Of a DNA stretch of 32,780 nt, positions 15,658 through 22,794 are shown piece by piece. Source of the stretch: Clostridia bacterium (GTDB lineage Bacteria; Bacillota_A; Clostridia; Oscillospirales; CAG-272). Each line of letters begins with the position of its first letter. The first letter of the stretch is position 1. Both the position numbers and the translations under genes were made by a program. Below the pieces are notes generated by a model, which saw only the letters and a list, made by a program, of their open reading frames with translations, did no database searches and was not told the origin of the DNA. Location: contig JAFTRQ010000209.1 of NCBI GenBank assembly GCA_017462125.1, positions 1 through 32,780 on the forward strand, given 5' to 3'.

Positions 15658-16581
15658 TCACAAGCTAAAGCTAAATATCCAATCCGTCGGCATACAGAGG
15701 AAAAGCACCGACAAAACTCCCAAGATCACACCGATCCATTGCTTTTTCGTCAATCTTTCACGGAAGATCACAAGTGCCGAAAGGGTGGTGAGCACAAGAT
15801 TTCCGCCGTTGACTATGGGGAAAAACACCGCGCTTGGGATCTCGCCCGAAAGCGCAAGATTAAGCTTGTGGTTTGCCGCAACGCAAACACCGCTGATTAC
15901 CATGATAACAAGAAGCAGCCAATAGATTTTCCCTGCCCCATTCTTCTCGATCAGAGGCAAGCTTTCCTTTTTCATCGACAACAGCGCCAAAGCCGCAGAG
16001 AACACAAAGGAGACCGCAAAGGAGATCACCAAAAAAGCGTTCAACTCCTCTTTGTACGCTGAGCTCTGATGGATCTTTTGCATAAACCCTATACTTCCCG
16101 AGCACAGAAATGCCAGAAGCGAGAACAGAAGCCAGCGGAATCCGCCCTTTTTCTCATCATCCTTCTTCTCGGTGGCAAACACAAAGCTCCCCACCATCAG
16201 AACGATTCCCACAAGCTGAAGCACGCCAATGCTTTCATCAAAGAAAAAGAAGCCCGACAGCGCGGTCAATACCGTGGAAAAGGAAACGATCACCGTGGTA
16301 AAGGACATCGGACCAAGACGAAACGCCTTGATCATAAAGATATCCATCAGCGAGATAGCCAATCCGAAGAGAACACCCAAAAGGCAGGTAAAGAGAGAAA
16401 ACGATCCCACTCCTCCCCACAGCACAAGTACGACAGCGGAGACGATACAGCCAAGTGCGCTGTAGACGTAAACGCCTGTCATCCCGCCCGACGAGCGGTT
16501 TGTGTAGATCTTTTTCAAAATATATCCCATAAGGCACGCCGCCATAGAGATGATCAGCGTAATCACCGTGCTTGGATTCAT
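15658..16581 (-). CDS. EamA/DMT-family transporter
   Basis: The 307-residue membrane protein has about ten hydrophobic helices in two EamA-like halves. The typical half-repeat ends are LGPMSFTTVIVSFSTVLTAL with FFFFDES in the first half, and SAVFFPIVNGGNLVLTTL with LVIFRERLTKKQWIGVILG in the second. DMT transporters move small metabolites, amino acids or sugars, often outward; the substrate here is unknown. It starts 3 nt after the esterase stop codon, and its RBS (GGAG) lies within the last codons of that gene, so the two are translationally coupled. Its position suggests transport of a product of esterase or glycosidase action. Confidence 0.87.
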   Translation of the reverse strand: MNPSTVITLIISMAACLMGYILKKIYTNRSSGGMTGVYVYSALGCIVSAVVLVLWGGVGSFSLFTCLLGVLFGLAISLMDIFMIKAFRLGPMSFTTVIVSFSTVLTALSGFFFFDESIGVLQLVGIVLMVGSFVFATEKKDDEKKGGFRWLLFSLLAFLCSGSIGFMQKIHQSSAYKEELNAFLVISFAVSFVFSAALALLSMKKESLPLIEKNGAGKIYWLLLVIMVISGVCVAANHKLNLALSGEIPSAVFFPIVNGGNLVLTTLSALVIFRERLTKKQWIGVILGVLSVLFLCMPTDWIFSFSL

Positions 16582-16584
16582 AAA

Positions 16585-17628
16585 TCAAAGTTCTCCTATC
16601 AATTTGTGAATATACGGATAGCTCTCCTTTGCATAGAAGCGATGGTCACCCTCCGCGATCACGTGTACAAGCTTATCGGAAACGCCGAGCGCCTCATAGC
16701 CACGGCGTCCTACAGCCACCGCATTGATCGCGCCGTCGATCAGAAAGCCGTTGTCGACTGTTCCCGATACCACGACCTCACGCTTGGGCGCGGTCATCGC
16801 CACAAGGTCACCCATATCGAAATACTTTGCGATGTAAGGAACGTGGTTGCAAGCGCAATGCGCCATGATCGCAACGCTGTCCTCCCAATCGCAGACTGCG
16901 CAGGAGGGTACGGCGATCTTGACCCTGTCCTCAAATATTGCCGTGTAAGTAGTGGCAGTTCCGCCGCCCGAGTTACCCATCAGCAAAATCTTATCAAGAT
17001 CAACAAGATCCGCAAAGGTCGATTCGAGGGCATCGATACATCTGCCAACGTCCCAGACTCTCTCGCCGATCAGCGTTCTTCCAAGCAGCATTGCACGCTT
17101 TGCGACCTCGGTACAGCGGGGATTGCCCGACGTGGGATGCCCTCCGTTCTCGCCAAATCCTCTTTGCTCAAGAACAACAACACACAGTCCTTCTTTTAAA
17201 GCAATCTTTGAATAATCTCTGTCCCAATTCATATTGAGGCTCTGCTGATCTCCCGGAAATTTCGGCCTCGAAAGTCCCACGTGCATTCCTGTGGAGTGGC
17301 CCTGCAGCGTGATCATCACGGGCGTCTTCTTTCCCTCGGCACTCTTGGGAATGCAGAGGTGGCAAGGGATCGTTACGTTTTCCTCGCTTCTGAAGCGGAA
17401 GCGGATCTCTCGCGCGTCAAGATCCTCAGCGTAGCGGTCAAATTCGATCTCGACCTCTACGGGGCAGGCAAATTTTTCGATCTCGGCAATTCCCAACAAA
17501 TCGAAAAGCTTTTCCTTTGCGCGACTCTTCCATTGATTGAAATCCTCTTTTCCGTCCCAGCGCATCTCGGGTGTGTGATCCTTGATCAGCCTGTAATGAT
17601 GCTCAAGCGGTAAATATCCTTTTTTCAT
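16585..17628 (-). CDS. Alpha/beta-hydrolase esterase, acetyl-xylan-esterase-like (copy 2)
   Basis: The 347-residue protein has the alpha/beta-hydrolase fold. The elbow GNSGGG places the nucleophile at S220; D292 (SGTVDNGF) and H329 (EGDHRFY) complete a plausible triad. ITLQGHSTG supplies the oxyanion strand. A long N-terminal segment (EMRWDGKEDFNQWKSRAKEKL) resembles the dienelactone hydrolase / AXE1-like family with an N-terminal lid. Likely it deacylates a sugar; the substrate is unproven. There is no signal peptide. The ATG at 17628 has AAAGGG 7 nt upstream; the longer reading from 17730 runs through a hairpin and is rejected. It is a close tandem duplicate of the gene at 17791-18828 and is followed at 3 nt by EamA. 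Confidence 0.85.
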   Translation of the reverse strand: MKKGYLPLEHHYRLIKDHTPEMRWDGKEDFNQWKSRAKEKLFDLLGIAEIEKFACPVEVEIEFDRYAEDLDAREIRFRFRSEENVTIPCHLCIPKSAEGKKTPVMITLQGHSTGMHVGLSRPKFPGDQQSLNMNWDRDYSKIALKEGLCVVVLEQRGFGENGGHPTSGNPRCTEVAKRAMLLGRTLIGERVWDVGRCIDALESTFADLVDLDKILLMGNSGGGTATTYTAIFEDRVKIAVPSCAVCDWEDSVAIMAHCACNHVPYIAKYFDMGDLVAMTAPKREVVVSGTVDNGFLIDGAINAVAVGRRGYEALGVSDKLVHVIAEGDHRFYAKESYPYIHKLIGEL

Positions 17629-17668
17629 AATGGTACCCTTTCTGCCGCTTGCGTCGGCATAAATAATA

Positions 17669-17708
17669 AACCCTGCCAAGTCTCCTATCTTACGAGAATG
17701 GCAGGGTT
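17669..17708 (-). terminator. Intergenic hairpin between the two esterase genes
   Basis: AACCCTGCCA and TGGCAGGGTT form a 10-bp stem with a ~20-nt loop. It is followed on the minus strand by TATTATTTAT and ends about 40 nt before the next start codon. It may be a partial terminator or processing site that sets the ratio of the two esterases. Confidence 0.6.
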
Positions 17709-17790
17709 GCTCTGCCTTTTCGGCAAACAAATTTTAAATTCCGAAACAAAGCTTGTGATATTCGGGTTGCTCACCCTGACAAGACTGCTT

Positions 17791-18828
17791 TCAGAGATTC
17801 TCAAGCGCCTTATGAATATGAGGCCAGGAATCGTCGGCATAGAATCTGTGTCCGCCCGCGCCGATCACGTGAACGATGGCCTGCTCTCTGCCAACCGCCT
17901 TGAAGGCTTCTCTGCCCACGTCAACGCAAGCCTTAGCGCCTGCAATCGGGAAGATTCCGTCCTCCGCTCCCGAAACCACAATAAGATCTCTGGGAGCGCA
18001 AAGAGCGCAAAGATCTCCCATATCGAAATACTTTGCGATATAAGGGATAAAGTTACACTCACAGTGCAGCATTGCGCCAATGGAATCGGCATAACGGCAG
18101 ACCGCGCAGGAGGGTACGCCAACCTTGATTCTCTCATCCATAGCAGTTGCGTAGGTCGTGGCAGTTCCGCCGCCCGAGTTGCCAAGGCACATTACCTTTT
18201 TCACGTCCACAACGTCGGAGAAATACTCCTCCAAAACGTCGATCAATCTCATAATATCCCAAACTCTCTCACCGATCAGCGTTCTGCCCAAAAGGATCGC
18301 ACGCATCGCAGGCTCGCGGCAATCGGGATTGCTGGTGTTTGGATCGCCGCCGTTCTCGCCAAAGCATCTCTGCTCAAGCGCAATACCGCAGATACCCTCC
18401 TTCAGCGCGCGGGCAACGAAATCGCGGTCACCGCCGTGACAGGTCTGCTCGTCTCCGGGAAATTTTGGTCTTGACAGCGAGATATGCATACCCTTTGCGT
18501 GACCCTGAAGAGTGATCACAACGGGCAGCTTCTCCTTTGCATCCTTGGGAATGCAAAGATGGCAGGGCACCGTGACGTTCTCCTCGGTGGCATAACGGAA
18601 ACGGATCTCGCGACAATCGAGGTCCTCGGAATACTTGTCATATTCGATCTCAATACAGGGCTTCACTGCATATTTTTCGATCTCGGGAAATCCGATCAGC
18701 TCTGCAAGCTTTTCTCTTGCTCTTGCTTGCCAAGCGGTAAGCTCCTCTTTGCCGTCCCAACGCATAGCGGGGATCTCCGCATCAAGAAGTCCGTGAAGGT
18801 GTGTTCTGGGAAGAAGTCCAACGTTCAT
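17791..18828 (-). CDS. Alpha/beta-hydrolase esterase, acetyl-xylan-esterase-like (copy 1)
   Basis: The 345-residue paralogue of the next gene is clearly recognisable along its whole length. Shared blocks are MRWDGKEE, EENVTVPCHLCIP, SLSRPKFPGD, GRTLIGERVWD, GNSGGGTATTY and PYIAKYFDMGDL. The inferred triad is S218 (GNSGGG), D290 (SGAEDGIF) and H327 (GGHRFYADD). The Cys-rich PSCAVC block is kept in both. The reaction is likely ester hydrolysis on a substituted sugar or similar small substrate. The ATG at 18828 is preferred over an in-frame GTG at 18849 because GAGG lies 7-8 nt upstream. It is the first gene of the esterase-esterase-EamA-MBL group. A -10 box is seen at 18902-18907 but no good -35. 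Confidence 0.85.
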   Translation of the reverse strand: MNVGLLPRTHLHGLLDAEIPAMRWDGKEELTAWQARAREKLAELIGFPEIEKYAVKPCIEIEYDKYSEDLDCREIRFRYATEENVTVPCHLCIPKDAKEKLPVVITLQGHAKGMHISLSRPKFPGDEQTCHGGDRDFVARALKEGICGIALEQRCFGENGGDPNTSNPDCREPAMRAILLGRTLIGERVWDIMRLIDVLEEYFSDVVDVKKVMCLGNSGGGTATTYATAMDERIKVGVPSCAVCRYADSIGAMLHCECNFIPYIAKYFDMGDLCALCAPRDLIVVSGAEDGIFPIAGAKACVDVGREAFKAVGREQAIVHVIGAGGHRFYADDSWPHIHKALENL

Positions 18829-18864
18829 AACAAATACCTCGACTTTCACAATTATTTATTCTTA

Positions 18865-18907
18865 AAGCATACGTTATCTTTTTAAATGTATGTTTTAGTT
18901 AATTATA
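18865..18907 (-). promoter_or_regulatory. Candidate control region of the esterase genes
   Basis: On the minus strand TATAAT (18907-18902) lacks a recognisable -35, hinting at activator dependence. Just downstream, AAACATAC and GTATGCTTT (18898-18865) form an inverted repeat that could be an operator or a leader hairpin. Confidence 0.35.
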
Positions 18908-19054
18908 CATCAATAAAACATAGTATTCCTTGATTATTTTGACCCGTTTCGTTATTTTTCTTGATTATATTGATTTTTTGGCAAGGTTTCGCCACAGAGC
19001 GCGGCCGGACTTTTTTAAATTTTGATTTATCGGGGAGGCGGGGGATGCGGTTTT

Positions 19055-19130
19055 CCACCTTTTTTGAGAAAAACCTTCGCAGATTGCAAGCAATCTACTA
19101 TGCGAGTTTTCTTCGAAAACATCGAGGTGG
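19055..19130. repeat. 76-bp imperfect palindrome
   Basis: CCACC (19055-19059) pairs with GGTGG (19126-19130). AAAAC/GTTTT and AGATTG-CAAG-CAATCT (19081-19096) pair concentrically inside. It lies in the gene-free stretch 18850-19493, which holds no believable gene; a 66-codon open frame here merely crosses the repeats. Confidence 0.65.
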
Positions 19131-19158
19131 AGCAAAAAAGCTTTCCCGAAAATTAGTT

Positions 19159-19341
19159 TAAAATATAGCCATTTAGTTTTATAAAGCCGTGATAATCTTT
19201 ATCAAAGCCTCACTGCTATCGTGTTGCAAGCTTTGCTTGAAACCTTTTAAATAAAGGAGTTTGAAATACACCCGAAACACGATTGCAGTAGAATTTTTAA
19301 TCGAAATCACCACCATTTTCTATTGCAAAATGGCTATTTTA
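19159..19341. repeat. 183-bp nested palindrome (MITE-like or structured RNA)
   Basis: Outer arms TAAAATATAGCCATTT (19159-19174) and AAAATGGCTATTTTA (19327-19341) pair. So do inner arms ACTGCTATCGTGTT (19212-19225) with AACACGATTGCAGT (19276-19289), and CCTTT/AAAGG at the centre. All arms share one centre at about 19250, so the whole segment can fold as a single hairpin. No coding content. Confidence 0.8.
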
Positions 19342-19366
19342 TCTCCTTTTTTTTGAAAGTTTCTTT

Positions 19367-19394
19367 GCTTACTTTCTTTTCAAAGAAAGTAAGC
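19367..19394. repeat. 13-bp perfect hairpin
   Basis: GCTTACTTTCTTT (19367-19379) and AAAGAAAGTAAGC (19382-19394) are separated by 2 nt. It has no adjacent T-run and probably belongs to the same repeat cluster. Confidence 0.7.
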
Positions 19395-19442
19395 CGCCGG
19401 AGGCACGCATCCTCCTCGCTAAATCGCAAATTACAAGCATTG

Positions 19443-19477
19443 AAAACGCGGCGTATGCCTTCGCACACGCCGCGTTT
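19443..19477 (-). terminator. Terminator of the GH20 copy 6-5-4 operon
   Basis: AAACGCGGCGT and ACGCCGCGTTT form an 11-bp GC-rich stem, followed on the minus strand by TTTTC, 17 nt after the stop codon of GH20 copy 4. Confidence 0.85.
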
Positions 19478-19493
19478 CTGATATATTTTAAAA

Positions 19494-21092
19494 TCACCAA
19501 TGAAGAACGCTGACCGTCATATTTTTAACACCGTCGTTAAAGCTAATGCTTTCTCCCTTAGGACCGTAAGGCAACAGCTTTTCATCAAGCTCGGGAAGGC
19601 GATCTGCCCTGCCCTCCACGTATTCGATCAGCTTTCGGCGGCAGGAATCAAGCCTGCGCAAAACACCGCCTATGCGAAGCTCCTGCCCGTCAAAGCCCTG
19701 AGGCTTGTTTTCCGCCATCCATTGCTTTTCAAAGGCCAAGGAAAAGCTCTCAATACGGGACGTTGCCTCGGCATAATCATCAACAAGCGCTTTCAGCGCG
19801 TCAAGATCTCCCGATTCGTATGCAGCTCTGGTCTTCACACCCAACTCATACTTGATCTCAAGAGCGTGACAAAGCTTTGCGAGATTGTCAAACAGATAAC
19901 CGTATTCCCGATGCTCCGCAAGAGGGCGGAGACTTGCTGCAATCGACGCAAATTCTGCTCCGCCGCCCTCCTTGACCGTCCAATCGAGGAAGCCGTTGAA
20001 GCAATCGGAAAGCAGCATATATTTCGGCGCGTTTGTGGGGTATCCTGCCGTTGTCAGTCTGCCACCCACCGCATTGGGCATATCAAGCAGCATAAAATCA
20101 TCAAAGCCGATCCCCGAGAACGCTTGAAACCTTGCCTTAATGTCCTCTACATCACGGTTTCCGCGCAAATAATACTCCGCAAGATAAAAGAGCGACGGCA
20201 AAAGCGCGAAGCGCGAGCATTCTCCACCGTTATCTCCCCACATTGTGAAAAAGATATTTTCAATTCCGTTTTTCGAACAAGCATCAAGAGCGGGAATCAT
20301 CGTCTCAAGAGAGAATTGATTGTGCGGCGCAAAGCCTGCCCAGCTCCAAACACCGCCCGCGAACCAGATGTCATCGGTAAACTGCTTATGATTGTAGATC
20401 ATATCGTCGTATGCTTTTTCTTCGGTGTGATAATAATCCCAATACACGGGCGTGATTCCCTCCGGCATCGCGTCGATATACTCCTGCGGCACCTGTGTCT
20501 TACCCACGTAATATTCGTCTCCCGTCCACTTGGAAAACAGCATATCCGACCATATCATAGGCTCATAACCGTATTTATTCGCGATAGGCAGGATCCTCTC
20601 CATATGCTTTTTCATGATATTATCCACGGTATCATAGCCGTATTCGTCGATATATCTTCCCCGCCCCAAAAGGCGCGCCTCATCCATACCGATGTGGATC
20701 TTTTTTGTCTTGAAGGCCTTCGAGCAAGCCTCAAACATACGGTCGATCAGCTCGTAGCATCTCTCGTGTCCTACAAGCAGGGTGTCGGAATTATCTACGG
20801 GAAACTGCCCCCAACGGACGGTTGCCGTCAGGTGTGCCAAGGTTTGGATACAGGGAATGATCTCAATACCCAAGCTCTCACCGTAGGCATCGATCTCGCG
20901 GAGCTCATCTGTGGTATATCTGCCTCTCATATAACCGAAATAGGGCTCCTTTTCGATCTCATAAGTGTCTTCGGTATAGAGCAGAATGCAGTTATATCCC
21001 ATTCTTGCAAGCAGATCCATAAAGCGCTTCAAGCCGGAAACGCTCATAACGGCGTTTCGGGACATATCGATCATCACGCCAAAGTATTTCAT
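19494..21092 (-). CDS. GH20 GcnA/GH20C-like enzyme (copy 4)
   Basis: The 532-residue paralogue carries all family motifs: MIDMSRNAV (7-15), EDTYEIEKEPYFGYMRG, PCIQTLAHL, catalytic D137-E138 (KIHIGMDEA), WSDMLF, YWDYYH, AGGVWSWAGFAPHN and MWGDNGGECS. The helical C-terminal domain is complete. There is no signal peptide. The start at ATG 21092 gives an N-terminus aligned with the paralogues; an in-frame TTG at 21146 would add 18 residues encoded by a hairpin and is rejected. The only good Shine-Dalgarno (AAAGGAG, 21143-21137) is 44 nt away, separated by a 32-nt stem-loop. It is last in the operon behind copies 6 and 5. Confidence 0.9.
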   Translation of the reverse strand: MKYFGVMIDMSRNAVMSVSGLKRFMDLLARMGYNCILLYTEDTYEIEKEPYFGYMRGRYTTDELREIDAYGESLGIEIIPCIQTLAHLTATVRWGQFPVDNSDTLLVGHERCYELIDRMFEACSKAFKTKKIHIGMDEARLLGRGRYIDEYGYDTVDNIMKKHMERILPIANKYGYEPMIWSDMLFSKWTGDEYYVGKTQVPQEYIDAMPEGITPVYWDYYHTEEKAYDDMIYNHKQFTDDIWFAGGVWSWAGFAPHNQFSLETMIPALDACSKNGIENIFFTMWGDNGGECSRFALLPSLFYLAEYYLRGNRDVEDIKARFQAFSGIGFDDFMLLDMPNAVGGRLTTAGYPTNAPKYMLLSDCFNGFLDWTVKEGGGAEFASIAASLRPLAEHREYGYLFDNLAKLCHALEIKYELGVKTRAAYESGDLDALKALVDDYAEATSRIESFSLAFEKQWMAENKPQGFDGQELRIGGVLRRLDSCRRKLIEYVEGRADRLPELDEKLLPYGPKGESISFNDGVKNMTVSVLHW

Positions 21093-21103
21093 AGATTTAT
21101 ACG

Positions 21104-21143
21104 ACGGGATCCGCTTTTCGCAAAACGGATCCCGTGCTCCTTT
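21104..21143 (-). promoter_or_regulatory. Split ribosome binding site: SD - stem-loop - AUG (copy 4)
   Basis: Minus-strand AAAGGAG (21143-21137) is followed by ACGGGATCCG (21135-21126) pairing with CGGATCCCGT (21113-21104); the loop can extend the stem by TTTT/AAAA. Then come 11 nt and the AUG at 21092. Folding the 32-nt stem-loop out reduces SD-AUG spacing from 44 to about 12 nt. Confidence 0.7.
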
Positions 21144-21156
21144 CAAAAGGTTTTCA

Positions 21157-22767
21157 TCAAAGAATGCTGCTCGTCATCATATTTGGCGAGCCGTTCATAA
21201 GCAGGCTTCTTTCCTTTGCACCAAAAGGCAGGATCTCACATTCAAGCTCCTCGATACGGTCTGTTTTGCCGTCGAGATAGTTCTCAAGGCGGCGACGGCA
21301 AGAATCTATACGTGCGCGAACGCCCGCGATTCTGATGTCCTGCACGTCAAAGCCATAGGATTTATTGTCCTTCATCCATTGCTTTTCGAATGCGGTGTGG
21401 AATTTCTTGATCAACGAAGGAAGCACCGAATACTCGTTATCGACCAAACGGCGCAGCTCTTCTCTGTCGCCTGCCTGATACGCCCGACGCACCTTCACGC
21501 CAAGCTCATATTTTACTGCAAGCACGTCCGCAAGGCATGCCGCTGTTTCAAAAACGTATCCGTATTTTCTCGACTGCTTCGCAACCGCGTGCAATTTTTC
21601 TGCGGTCCTCGCACAGTTCGCCCCGCAGCCCTCCTTCGCCGTGTAGTCAAAATGACCGTTGAAGGTATCGCAAAGCAACCAATGCTTGGACGGATTACGG
21701 GGTGCTCCGTCGTTGTTTTCATAACCGATGATGTTGTTAACGTCATCAATAGCAATGAAGTCGTCGTAATCAATACCCGTAAGGCTCTTAAACTTTGCCT
21801 TGATCTTCTCCTCGTCCGTCACTCCCTTGGCGTACATAGCCAGATAGTGAAGGGCGGGAAGCTGAGCGAAGTGAGAGCATTCCGCTCCGTCATCGCCCCA
21901 CATACAGAAGAAGATATTCTTCGTGTTATACTTTTTGCAGGCGTTGACAGCAAGCTTCATCGAGCGGATCGAAAAATGATTGTGGGGAATAAAGCCCGTC
22001 CAGCTCCAGATTCCGCCCGCAAACCAGGTCTTGTCGGATAGCTGAAGGTGATTATCAAGCATATCCTCAAATTTTTGCTGATCGGTCTGATAATAGTCCC
22101 AATAAATCGGGATGCATTTTTCGGGAAGCGCATCGATCCATTCCTGCGGGAGCTGTGTCTTGCCCGTGTAATAGGTATGGTTGGTCACTGTGCTGAAGAA
22201 CATATCCGACCACAGCATCGGCTCATAGCCGTACTTATCCGCAAGAGCACAAACACGCTCAAGATGCCGCTTCATAATATCGGCGGTAGGCTCAAAGCCG
22301 TGCTTATCAAGGTGCTTGCCGCGACCAAGATAAAATGCCTCGTCCATGCCAATATGGATCTTATCGGTCCTGAAGCACTTACGAAGAGTGGCAAACATAC
22401 GGTCGATCAGCTCATAGGTCCTGTCGTCATCAACCAACAGCACACCGGCGCCGTCAAAGGGATGCTGTTCCCACTTCATAAGCGTTTTCAAATGCGCAAG
22501 GGTCTGGATACAGGGGATCGCTTCCATATCAAGAGACGTACAAAGCGCGTCGATCTCACGCATCTCCTCTACCGAATATCTGCCGCGCATATATCCGAAA
22601 TACGGCTCTCCCTCCACCTCGTACGTATCCTCGGTATAAAGGAATACCGTCTTGTATCCCATTTTCTTCAAAATGGGCAAAAATCTTTTCAATCCGTCAA
22701 GGCTCATGACCGCGTTTCGCGACATATCGATCATAACACCAAGCGAATCAAATTTATATTTACTCAT
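21157..22767 (-). CDS. GH20 GcnA/GH20C-like enzyme (copy 5)
   Basis: The 536-residue paralogue has MIDMSRNAV (12-20), EDTYEVEGEPYFGYMRG, PCIQTLAHL, catalytic D142-E143 (KIHIGMDEA), WSDMFF, YWDYYQ, AGGIWSWTGFIPHNHFS and MWGDDGAECS. Of the six it stays closest to streptococcal GH20C at the PHNHFS substrate-site segment. The product is probably cytoplasmic (no signal peptide) and should release terminal beta-GlcNAc/GalNAc. The start has AGAGAGGAA about 10 nt upstream, with no intervening hairpin, unlike its two operon neighbours. It begins 27 nt after copy 6 and ends 64 nt before copy 4. Confidence 0.9.
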   Translation of the reverse strand: MSKYKFDSLGVMIDMSRNAVMSLDGLKRFLPILKKMGYKTVFLYTEDTYEVEGEPYFGYMRGRYSVEEMREIDALCTSLDMEAIPCIQTLAHLKTLMKWEQHPFDGAGVLLVDDDRTYELIDRMFATLRKCFRTDKIHIGMDEAFYLGRGKHLDKHGFEPTADIMKRHLERVCALADKYGYEPMLWSDMFFSTVTNHTYYTGKTQLPQEWIDALPEKCIPIYWDYYQTDQQKFEDMLDNHLQLSDKTWFAGGIWSWTGFIPHNHFSIRSMKLAVNACKKYNTKNIFFCMWGDDGAECSHFAQLPALHYLAMYAKGVTDEEKIKAKFKSLTGIDYDDFIAIDDVNNIIGYENNDGAPRNPSKHWLLCDTFNGHFDYTAKEGCGANCARTAEKLHAVAKQSRKYGYVFETAACLADVLAVKYELGVKVRRAYQAGDREELRRLVDNEYSVLPSLIKKFHTAFEKQWMKDNKSYGFDVQDIRIAGVRARIDSCRRRLENYLDGKTDRIEELECEILPFGAKERSLLMNGSPNMMTSSIL

Positions 22768-22794
22768 CTGTCAGATTCCTCTCTGTAAGCTTCA

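Noticed and set aside
18961..19161. A 66-codon plus-strand frame in the gene-free stretch
   Set aside because: It crosses the palindrome at 19055-19130, lacks a ribosome binding site and has no family resemblance.
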